Positions 9,766-16,853 of a DNA stretch of 58,854 bases are shown here, in pieces. Each line of letters starts with the position of its first letter. Positions within the stretch are counted from its first letter, which is position 1. The stretch comes from Methanoculleus sp. MH98A (GTDB taxonomy: Archaea; Halobacteriota; Methanomicrobia; Methanomicrobiales; Methanoculleaceae): NCBI RefSeq assembly GCF_000691865.1, contig NZ_JMIO01000013.1, positions 1-58,854 on the forward strand, written 5' to 3'. Made by a program: the position numbers and the translations under genes. The notes below the pieces were generated by a model that was given only the letters and a program-made list of their open reading frames with translations, had not been told where the DNA came from and did not search any database.

Positions 9766-10023
9766 TCAGAACAGAAGCAGCAGTGCAACCACAAGACCGA
9801 AGATGACGATGGTTTCCGGAATGACCGTAAAGAGCAGTGCGAGACCAAACATGTCCCTGTTTTCTGCGGTTGCGCCGACGGCCGCCGCACCGATACCCAT
9901 CTCGGCAAGGCCGGTGCCGACGCCGGTGAGACCTACTGCGAGACCTGCGCCGACTGCGCTCATTCCTACCTGCGATGCCTGGATCATTTCAAGAGTCAGT
10001 TCTGCTGTGCCAAAATCTACCAT
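9766..10023 (-). CDS. atpK: A-type ATP synthase proteolipid subunit K (c ring)
   Basis: An 85-residue double-hairpin membrane protein. Helix 1 is Gly/Ala-rich (AVGAGLAVGLTGVGTGLAEMGIG), a polar loop ATAENRDMF follows, and helix 2 carries the ion-binding glutamate in IPETIVIFGLV (residue about 71). With one glutamate per two-helix unit, the ring keeps full ATP-synthesis coupling. Whether it uses H+ or Na+ cannot be settled by eye. It is the third gene of the operon, between atpI and atpE. Confidence 0.94.
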   Translation of the reverse strand: MVDFGTAELTLEMIQASQVGMSAVGAGLAVGLTGVGTGLAEMGIGAAAVGATAENRDMFGLALLFTVIPETIVIFGLVVALLLLF

Positions 10024-10027
10024 TTTC

Positions 10028-11968
10028 TTATTCCTCCGTAAACTTTGATATCATACCGAATGGATTGTACTTTTTGCCTCCACCTTTGTAGAACTTGGTG
10101 AAGAACTCAACATAGTGAAGACGAATCGAATGCAGACCGCCGCCGAGGAGGCCAAGTGCCGTGTTCAGCACGTGCCCCATCAGGAAGACGAGAATGCCGA
10201 CGATGATGAGGATCACACCGACCGGTGTGATTGCTTCAAGTTGGGGCTCTATCATCATGCCGATCGAGATGTAGTTGACCACCATCGCGATTGCGACCGA
10301 CGAGAGGCCCACCGCCACAAGACGGGCATACGACAATACGTGGCTGACGATCGTCGGAAGTTCGACGATCTCGAGCGCGTTCTCCTGCGCGATACCGATG
10401 ACTCCCGCCACCAGCAGGACGACGCCTACCGCGATGGCCACGGGGAAGCCCGTAAGGTCGAGCATCATCGGGATGGGGAAGAACGACCATATGATGAGGA
10501 GTATGCCCCACATGACCCCGAGCCAGCCGGCGTGGGAGATAACCGCTTTTGTCGCGTGCCTGCCGTGGTAAAGTCTCCGTGCATTGAGTATGCCAAGGAT
10601 GCGCCCGAGCGTGATGTGCAGGATACCGATCCAGATCGCAATGACCATCAGTTCGACTACCTGCGGGCCGTGTCCTCCCGCATGCCCTCCGATATTGAGG
10701 TGTCGGGAGAAGACCAGCGGCTCCCACGGGAGCGAGAATCCCAGAAATTCACTGTAGAGCACGCCGAAGACGATACTCGAGATGCTTGCGTAACTGAGCA
10801 CCTTGAGCAGGTTTCTTCCGCCTTCGCCCTTCAGGAACTTGCGTAAGCCAAGACTCAGAGCGAGCAGGACGGCTCCGTAACCCACGTCACCGAGGATCAT
10901 ACCGAAGAAGATGGGAAACACAATGGCTACCATCAGCGTCGGGTCGATCTCGGAGTAGCGGGGCCGCGCGTAGATGTCCATGAGCATCTGTGTCGGCGAA
11001 GCGAACGACGGGTTTTCGTATTCCACCGGGACACTGGTGTCTTCTTCGATCTCCAGTTCCTCGATGTAGATCTTCCCGTTGGTCGCTTTCTCCAGCGCGT
11101 CCAGAATCCTGTCCGCCCGGTCTTCGGGCACCCAGCCTTCGGTGATGAAGGTCTCCTCCGTGGTAGCAAACCGCAACGGGGCTTCCGCCCGCTCTACGTC
11201 AGCCGTGAGTAGTTCATCGCATGCTACCAGGAAGTCGGCGTGCCTCTCCCGGATCCCTGCAATCTTTCCGTTGATTGCAGATATCTCGCCTTCGATCCCC
11301 CGGGCCTCTTCCAGGTGGGCCTTCATGCGGTCGGCCGGCGCCCCGGTCTCCTCAGGGACGGGGATCGCCTGGAACCCGGCATCGAGGAGAGTCCGCTCGA
11401 CCTGCTCGCGGTGCTCGTTCTGCACCACGACGACGATCATGTTGCCGACCACCTTATCGGAGAAATACTTCTCGTTCGGGACGTCGATCTCGACGTCGTG
11501 GGTTATGTGCCCGGTAAAGACGGTAAACCGCGTATATCCGCGATAGAATTCCAGATCCAGGGGAACCGCAGCAAACGGTTCAAGTTCCCTCGCGCGTTGC
11601 TCGTGCTCCTTCTGCCGCGCCTCCAGCCTCGAGCGTGAACCGACAAGATCTTCCGCCTCCTTCTGGATAACGGGCAGATCCGTCCGGATCATCTCCCTGA
11701 CCTTCGACGCGGGGAGCTTCGTTTTGACGTCTACGTTCTCGGGGTCTATCCCGCACGCATTCTCGATTGCCCTGACCTTGATGAGCGCCGAAGCTGCGTC
11801 GCTCGCCTCCGGAAGCGGGTGGCCGATCGACAGCGCTTCAGACGAACTCTCGGGCACGAAGTCTTCGATGTGGTAGACGTTGTGCCGGTAGAGTTCCCTG
11901 ATGATGGCGTCGATCTCACCTTTCGGGGCTGCGATGAGCAACCGGCGCATCCGTTCAGGCCTTAACAT
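10028..11968 (-). CDS. atpI: A-type ATP synthase membrane subunit I (a subunit)
   Basis: A 646-residue stator. The N-terminal half is cytoplasmic and partly coiled coil; the C-terminal half has about seven membrane helices starting near residue 335 (LMVAIVFPIFFGMILGDVGYG). It contains the conserved LPTIVSHVLSYARLVAVGLSS stretch, whose arginine faces the c-ring glutamate. I choose ATG 11968 because AAGGAG lies about 8 nt upstream; a longer frame to 11995 lacks such a site. The start overlaps the end of atpH by 14 nt. Confidence 0.95.
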   Translation of the reverse strand: MLRPERMRRLLIAAPKGEIDAIIRELYRHNVYHIEDFVPESSSEALSIGHPLPEASDAASALIKVRAIENACGIDPENVDVKTKLPASKVREMIRTDLPVIQKEAEDLVGSRSRLEARQKEHEQRARELEPFAAVPLDLEFYRGYTRFTVFTGHITHDVEIDVPNEKYFSDKVVGNMIVVVVQNEHREQVERTLLDAGFQAIPVPEETGAPADRMKAHLEEARGIEGEISAINGKIAGIRERHADFLVACDELLTADVERAEAPLRFATTEETFITEGWVPEDRADRILDALEKATNGKIYIEELEIEEDTSVPVEYENPSFASPTQMLMDIYARPRYSEIDPTLMVAIVFPIFFGMILGDVGYGAVLLALSLGLRKFLKGEGGRNLLKVLSYASISSIVFGVLYSEFLGFSLPWEPLVFSRHLNIGGHAGGHGPQVVELMVIAIWIGILHITLGRILGILNARRLYHGRHATKAVISHAGWLGVMWGILLIIWSFFPIPMMLDLTGFPVAIAVGVVLLVAGVIGIAQENALEIVELPTIVSHVLSYARLVAVGLSSVAIAMVVNYISIGMMIEPQLEAITPVGVILIIVGILVFLMGHVLNTALGLLGGGLHSIRLHYVEFFTKFYKGGGKKYNPFGMISKFTEE

Positions 11969-12284
11969 GCAGCTGCTCCTTAAACCGTGTAACAATAAAG
12001 TCTACAGCTTCTGCAAGGTTTTCGTTCCCGGATGCACTCAGCGCCTCTGCGCGCGCTTCACCCTCTTTGACAATCTCTTTGTACCTGTTCTGCGCCTGGG
12101 CCCGTGCCTCCGCCAGACGCTGATTCCTGTAGTCCTCGGCATCCTTCTGTGCCTTGACGACCAGGTTTTCAGCCTCCAGCTCGGCATCAGAGAGGCTCTT
12201 CTTCCTCTCCGCCTGCGCATCACGGATCATCGCCTGATACTCTTCTTCAGTTTCCCTGATGCTTTTCAGGACATCGGTCTTCAT
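11955..12284 (-). CDS. atpH: A-type ATP synthase subunit H
   Basis: A 109-residue peripheral-stalk subunit, almost entirely a right-handed coiled coil rich in Ala, Glu, Lys and Arg (ETEEEYQAMIRDAQAERKK...), the partner of subunit E. It is the first gene of the ATP synthase operon. Start ATG 12284 follows GGAGGG (12289-12294) at ideal spacing; the codon before it is TTG, so no longer start is likely. The operon promoter lies about 45 nt upstream. Confidence 0.92.
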   Translation of the reverse strand: MKTDVLKSIRETEEEYQAMIRDAQAERKKSLSDAELEAENLVVKAQKDAEDYRNQRLAEARAQAQNRYKEIVKEGEARAEALSASGNENLAEAVDFIVTRFKEQLHVKA

Positions 12285-12329
12285 CAAACCCTCCTTCTCA
12301 CGGCGTATGAATATTTGATGAAATTGGGC

Positions 12330-12339
12330 ATATATTTAT
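12330..12339 (-). promoter_or_regulatory. TATA box of the ATP synthase operon
   Basis: On the minus strand the sequence reads ATAAATATAT, a near-ideal archaeal TATA box. It overlaps the stop codon (TAA, 12336-12338) of the preceding gene and lies about 45 nt before the atpH ATG, leaving a short 5' leader that carries the GGAGGG ribosome site. It implies the large operon has its own start even though upstream genes run in the same direction. Confidence 0.65.
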
Positions 12340-12872
12340 TGTTGTTTGTCTGCTGAGGATTTTTCCGCATTCAGATGCACCATTTCCACCCCGGGGGGTA
12401 GGTTTTCAATCGCGACGCCCCCGGGAACCCCGGCAAGCGAGAGCCCGGAGAACTCCGCGGACGAGCAGAGCAGGTGCTGCTCGGGATGGGTTCCGCGCCG
12501 GATATCGCAGGCGAGGAGAATCGCCGGGGCGACCGAAACGACCATCGATAGCCGTTTCGAACCCGGATGGTCTTTAGGAAGGACGACAAGCGGTATATGG
12601 TAGCGCCGGACCAGCTCGAGCATCATGCGTGCCTGCTCGACGGGGCCGCCTTCCGGCATGGAGACGGCGACCAGATCGTCGGGGTCGACCGCCTGGCAGT
12701 ACTCGTCGTCCGGGGTCTCGATGCAGAGCGTGAACCGGGAGCAGGCTTTCGCAACAAGCAGAAAAGAGCGTTCTCCCCGGATGAGGAGGGGTTCGCCGCC
12801 GAGGGGGACGGTCGTCGCGCCCGCCCCGGCGGGGGAGGCCCCAAAAGCGCCGCCTTCAGATCTCTTCGACAT
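12336..12872 (-). CDS. hypothetical protein upstream of ATP synthase operon
   Basis: A 178-residue soluble protein I do not recognise. The first 25 residues are Gly/Ala-rich and probably disordered. The rest looks like an alpha/beta domain: SFLLVAKACSRFTLCIETPDDEY, a conserved-looking PEGGPVEQARMMLELVRRYHIPLVVLPKDHPGSKRL, then SVAPAILLACDIRRGTHPEQHLLC. The start at 12872 overlaps the stop of the Zn-ribbon gene by 17 nt, suggesting coupling. A longer frame reaches 13211 but would run backwards through that gene. Base composition matches its neighbours. Confidence 0.65.
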   Translation of the reverse strand: MSKRSEGGAFGASPAGAGATTVPLGGEPLLIRGERSFLLVAKACSRFTLCIETPDDEYCQAVDPDDLVAVSMPEGGPVEQARMMLELVRRYHIPLVVLPKDHPGSKRLSMVVSVAPAILLACDIRRGTHPEQHLLCSSAEFSGLSLAGVPGGVAIENLPPGVEMVHLNAEKSSADKQQ

Positions 12873-13008
12873 CTTCGGACTGGCAGCCCGGGCACATGGG
12901 CCGCTTTCCAACGCCCTTGAACTTCTCGCCGCACTCTTTGCAGCGGTAATTCTTGCCCTCCACACGCTCGTTGAACTCAATGTCGACGGGTCCACCGACT
13001 GTACACAT
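12856..13008 (-). CDS. small Zn-ribbon protein
   Basis: A 50-residue protein with two CxxC knuckles, CKECGEKFKG (residues 23-26) and CPGCQ (residues 39-42), a classic rubredoxin-like zinc ribbon of the kind common in archaea. It begins MCTVGGPVDIEF and ends DVEEI. GGTGATG lies just before the start, and a TATA-like GGTTTTATCC sits about 40 nt upstream. It overlaps and probably drives the following unknown gene. Function is unknown; such ribbons often bind nucleic acid or act as small redox or structural partners. Confidence 0.8.
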   Translation of the reverse strand: MCTVGGPVDIEFNERVEGKNYRCKECGEKFKGVGKRPMCPGCQSEDVEEI

Positions 13009-13120
13009 CTGGCATCACCAGAAGAGAGGGAGGAGGGCAGAGGATAAAACCCTATCGCGGCAGCCTTGAAAAACCCGGATCTGCGGCGCGGAATGTGTCC
13101 GCCTTCATGCACCGCCGTCC

Positions 13121-13723
13121 CTATGGGTTTGCCTTCTTTTGCATCATCCGCCAGCGCTTGAGAACGAATGCCGCGACGCTGAGGGCGAAGAGCGTGTTGA
13201 AGAGCACCCATATGATCGGGTCTTCAAAGTCCGTCCCGATCAGGTTCCCGTGGACGACGGCAAAGAGGAGCACGACGTACATCAGCCCGTGCACCCACCG
13301 CCAGTAGTTCGGGATGCTTCTTCGGAGCAGCACGCCGGCGAACGCGATATAGAGGAGATAAAGCGCGGGCCGGCCTGCGAGCGCCCAGAACCGCTCCCAC
13401 GGGGAGAAGACCGGGATGAACACGGCGGGGTTCATCGCCCCTATGGCGAGGGTCACGGGGTGCAGCGTGGGGAGGAGAAGGCCGACGGCGGCGAAGGTGT
13501 GGTGCACCGAGAGAAACGATCTCCCGAAGACCTCCATGATCTCACGGAGGAACGGGGTCAGGAGGGTCGCGATGCCGAGAGCAAGGAACCCCCACAGCGC
13601 GGCAAGGCGCGCTATGACGCTGAACAGATCCTCGTACGGTGCGGTCAGCACCACCGCGGCAACAAGCGCAAACAGGGCCAGGGTGACGGCTGCAAAGAGC
13701 GCACCCGCCCGGGTCGGGGCCAC
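13121..13723 (-). CDS. ferric-reductase-like / cytochrome b-type membrane protein
   Basis: A 200-residue protein with about six membrane helices. The order of hydrophobic segments and the histidines fit the ferric-reductase-like transmembrane domain (FRD/MsrQ family): HHTFAAVGLLLPTLHPV (residues about 75-90), WRWVHGLMYVV and FAVVHGNLIG. Those histidines would hold heme b and pass electrons across the membrane. There is no FAD/NAD(P)H domain, so it needs a partner. Start is GTG 13723; a TATA-like TTATCC about 27 nt upstream suggests a leaderless message. The donor and acceptor cannot be seen. Confidence 0.75.
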   Translation of the reverse strand: MAPTRAGALFAAVTLALFALVAAVVLTAPYEDLFSVIARLAALWGFLALGIATLLTPFLREIMEVFGRSFLSVHHTFAAVGLLLPTLHPVTLAIGAMNPAVFIPVFSPWERFWALAGRPALYLLYIAFAGVLLRRSIPNYWRWVHGLMYVVLLFAVVHGNLIGTDFEDPIIWVLFNTLFALSVAAFVLKRWRMMQKKANP

Positions 13724-13844
13724 GGTTCCAGAGAACTCACGGCAGGGGATAAGGGTTTCGGCCCGGATGTACCATCCGCCGCTCTTCGCGTGAGGTGTAT
13801 CGCTATCCTTACGGGGCTTCTACCAGCCCTGTCTTTGAGATGGT

Positions 13845-13922
13845 CTCACGCGAAGGCGCGAAGGACGCGAAATGGACGATCGACACCTGTGTGGACTTCG
13901 CGATTTCGCGGCTTCGCGTGAG
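13845..13922. repeat. imperfect inverted repeat of CGCGAAG words
   Basis: The left arm (13845-13871, starting CTCACGCGAAGG) pairs with the right arm (13896-13922, ending GGCTTCGCGTGAG). The outer 11 bases pair perfectly and most of the next 16 pair with a few mismatches, around a loop of about 24 nt. It lies between the start of the ferric-reductase-like gene and the end of the BofA-like gene. It could be a terminator, a protein site or a small dispersed repeat. Confidence 0.7.
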
Positions 13923-13966
13923 TTGACGGAGGGCATCGAAAAGCAAGAAGCGGTCGAAAACCCTCC

Positions 13967-14230
13967 TCAGATCGCGATCCCCACAAGGTGGAGTAGAACC
14001 AGGACCAGGGCGCCCGGCAGCCCTGCGAGGGCGCAGATGAGAACCGTCACCAGGTTGATCTGGATGTCGGGAGCGCCGAACCACGCGAGAACGTTGAAGT
14101 AATTCAGGAGCCAGAGCGTGATGAGCCCGGCGATGGCGTTGATGACGAGCGTCATGGCCTTCTTCATGAGGTAGTAGAGCGCCGCGGCTATCGCGACCGC
14201 GAGAAGGATGGCAAGGATCTCTTCCATCAT
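13967..14230 (-). CDS. BofA-like integral membrane protein
   Basis: An 87-residue protein with three hydrophobic segments. The pattern ALYYLMKKAMTLVINAIAGLITLWLLNYF followed by INLVTVLICALAGLPGALVLVLLHLVGI matches the pro-sigmaK processing inhibitor BofA family, including the Asn of the VINAIAG stretch and the C-terminal GLPGAL loop. In spore formers BofA holds an intramembrane protease inactive; archaea have no such pathway, so only the fold is known here. It abuts the tldE stop on the same strand and is likely in the same operon as two proteases. Starts at 14230 and 14227 are both possible. Confidence 0.75.
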   Translation of the reverse strand: MMEEILAILLAVAIAAALYYLMKKAMTLVINAIAGLITLWLLNYFNVLAWFGAPDIQINLVTVLICALAGLPGALVLVLLHLVGIAI

Positions 14231-15523
14231 CTATTTACCAATGATCTGCTGGTTATTTAACCGTATTGATGGAATCGTCAGACGTCCGACGCGCCTTGCG
14301 TCATTCCCGAGCCCCCCGATGCCCGCGAGCATTTCAAAGACGTTCCCGGAGAGCATCGCCGTCCGGATGGGTTCGGTGAGGTCCCCTCCTTCGATCCAGA
14401 AGGGGTTCGAGATCTCCACCGAGAAGTCGCCGGAGAACGGGTTCGCGGTATGGGCGCCCACGACGTCGTGGATCCAGACCGCCCGATCGTCGCCGGGCTC
14501 TTTTACCCGCGGGCCGTCGATGAAGAGGTTGTGCACGCCGATCCCGGGGCCTTCGCTCCCGGAACGGACGGCGCTCCCCGTGCTCCCCTCGCCGTAGCGG
14601 TAGCCGGTCTTGAGATCGTAGGCGAATTGCCGGAGCACTCCCTGCTCCACGAAGACCAGGCGCCGGGCCGGGGTCCCCTCCGCGTCCCAGGCGGTGCTCC
14701 CGAGGCCGGGAGCAAACGGGTCGTCGTAGACGGAGAGCCGCTCGTCAAAGACCTGTTCGCCGACTTTGTCCGCAAGGAACGACCGGCCGGCCTTCACGTT
14801 CCGCCCGGAGAGGGCCGGGAGAAGAACCTGGCCGAGGAGGCTTGCCGCAGCAACCGGGGAGAGAACGACGTCGTAGCGCCCGGTCTCGATATCGCGCCCC
14901 GATAGAGAGCGCGCAGCAAGCGAGGCGGCCCGCTCCCCGACCGACCGCGCATCGATATCGGCGAGGTACGGGGAGGCGTCGAACTCGTAACCCGTGGACT
15001 GCTCCCTGATTGCCTCGAGGGAGACCGCCGCCACCGTCCGGTCCATGCCGTAGAAGACGCCGCTCGAGTTCGCGACCGCGAGGTACGACCGGGCAAGATC
15101 CGCGCTCCCGCCCACGACCTCAACCGGGTGCTCCGCGGCACCGGCAAGGAGATCGCCGACCATCTTCGCCGCATCCTCCACCGCGACGACGAGATCCCCG
15201 TCGGCCGCGGAAGGAGTGCCCGCAAGATCGGCCGGTTTCGGGAACCCGCCCCACTGTTGCGGGGTGGCGAGTCGCCCGCTCGCGAGCGCGGCATCCAGAC
15301 ATTCCTTCCACCGGTCGGGGTCGCTCGTGGCCGAGAACCCTATTCGCCCGTCCCTGACCGTCCTGACGGCCATGTTCCAGGCTTCCGACTCCTCGGCGTT
15401 CCCGAGGATCCCTTTCTTGATCTCGGTGCCGACGCTCAGTCCCCGGGCGTAGAAGACCTCGACCTCGTCCGCCCGGCGTTCTCCTTCCCGGAGAATCCTC
15501 TCGATCAGGTCTTCGCCGTTCAT
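14231..15523 (-). CDS. pmbA: TldE/PmbA-type metalloprotease subunit
   Basis: A 430-residue protein matching PmbA/TldE: N-terminal EDLIERILREGERRADEVEVFYARG, then SGVFYGMDRTVAAVSLEA, VVLSPVAAASLLGQVLLPALSG, DDPFAPGLGSTAWDAEGTPARR, and the C-terminal GNVFEMLAGIGG block. It lacks the HEXXXH zinc motif, as expected for the E partner, which forms a heterodimer with TldD to degrade small or unfolded peptides. The ATG at 15523 overlaps the tldD stop (ATGA), so the two are coupled. Confidence 0.93.
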   Translation of the reverse strand: MNGEDLIERILREGERRADEVEVFYARGLSVGTEIKKGILGNAEESEAWNMAVRTVRDGRIGFSATSDPDRWKECLDAALASGRLATPQQWGGFPKPADLAGTPSAADGDLVVAVEDAAKMVGDLLAGAAEHPVEVVGGSADLARSYLAVANSSGVFYGMDRTVAAVSLEAIREQSTGYEFDASPYLADIDARSVGERAASLAARSLSGRDIETGRYDVVLSPVAAASLLGQVLLPALSGRNVKAGRSFLADKVGEQVFDERLSVYDDPFAPGLGSTAWDAEGTPARRLVFVEQGVLRQFAYDLKTGYRYGEGSTGSAVRSGSEGPGIGVHNLFIDGPRVKEPGDDRAVWIHDVVGAHTANPFSGDFSVEISNPFWIEGGDLTEPIRTAMLSGNVFEMLAGIGGLGNDARRVGRLTIPSIRLNNQQIIGK

Positions 15524-16847
15524 TCGCCGCGTCCCCCGATGGTTGCATTCTCGAGCAGGAGATGGGGCGCGCCGTCGCTGACCGGGACGCTCTGCCCGCC
15601 TTTCCCGCAGTATCCCGGGCTCATCTTCCGGTCGTTGCCGACCAGAGCGATGTTGTGCAGCGTCGAGAGGATCTCGCCCGAAAGCGAGACGTCCCGGACC
15701 ATACCGGCCTTCTCGCCACCCTCGATGAGGTAGCCATACTCCGCGTTGAACTGGAAGACGCCGCGGCCGGGATCGACCTGGCCGCCCCTTGACCCGATGA
15801 GGAGGATACCGTCTTTGCATTCCGCGAGGATCTCGTCGTAGGCCGCGTCGCCGTTCTCGATGAAGGTGTTGCTCATCCGGACGATCGGCGGTGCCCCGTG
15901 CTCCGACCGGGCGTGGCCGGGAACACCGTCTCCCACGGCCGCGAGGGTCTCGCGGTTGTGCAGGTAGGAGGAGAGAATGCCGTCGCGGATGATCTCCGTC
16001 CGGTGCACGGCAACGCCCTCGGCGTCGACGGGCATGAACCGAACTCGGGGAGGGAGGGATCGTCGACGATCACGAGCCCCTCGCACCCGATGCGTTCGCC
16101 GATCTTCCCGCCAAGGACCGATGCGCCTTCGCGGACGAGGTCGCCCTCGCTCGCGTGGCCGACCGCCTCGTGGGTGAAGACGCCCGCAAGCTCCGGGTCG
16201 AGCACCGCCCGTTTTGTCCCGCCTTTCGGGAGTTTCGCGTCGAGCAGGGAGACCGCGACCTCGCCCGCCTTCCGGCCGAGATCCTGCTTGTTCCGGAGGT
16301 TGAACCCGGTGGTGATGTGGTCGCGTTCGCTCCCCATCTGCATCACGCCGTTCCTGGACGCGATGGCGACGACCGAGAACCCGGACCGGACGGCCTCGTA
16401 AGAGTACTCGTTTTCACTCGAATCCAGGAACCGGACCGCATCGATCCCCTCGGTGTAGCGCGCGCGGGTGTTTCCCACCCCGGCAACCCGTGCCGCCTCC
16501 TCTATCCCGGCAAGCAGCCGGGTCTTCTCCTCGAGATCGACGTCCCGGGGATCCTCCCCAAGGGGCGGAACCGGGAGCACGCCGCGCGGCGCGTCGGCAA
16601 GGTCGAGATGATCCTCCGTGACGACCGCAAGGCGCGATGCCGCCTCGACGAGACTCTCGACCTCGCGTTTCGAATCGATATCGACGTGATCGCGGGTGAG
16701 GATCCCCCAGCCTTTCGATCCCAGCACCCGGATCACGGCTTTATCGAAAAATGAGGTGCCCGCGGACTCGATCACACCGTTGTCGATATCGACCAGGGTG
16801 ATCTCGCCCCGTACGCACCGTATATCGTAGTAACGCACTTCAGCCAT
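15520..16847 (-). CDS. tldD: TldD metalloprotease subunit, one-base frameshift
   Basis: The catalytic partner of PmbA/TldE. The first part (MAEVRYYDIRC... to DDPSLPEFG) contains the zinc motif HEAVGHASEGD; the second part (MPVDAEGVAVHRTEIIRDGILSSYLHNRETL... to ENATIGGRGE) is in another frame. The break is at about 16035, where plus-strand GGGCATGAACC would need one more base (GGGCATCGAACC) to read through EFGSMPVDAEGV. Repaired length is 442 residues, normal for TldD. Both halves are otherwise fully conserved, so a sequencing deletion is likelier than a dead gene. It starts 6 nt after lonB. Confidence 0.9.
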
Positions 16848-16853
16848 AGGGCA

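Noticed and set aside
12336-13211. 291-residue version of the unknown protein before the ATP synthase operon
   Set aside because: Its first 113 residues run through the Zn-ribbon gene in another frame and its promoter; ATG 12872, overlapping that gene's stop, is the better start.
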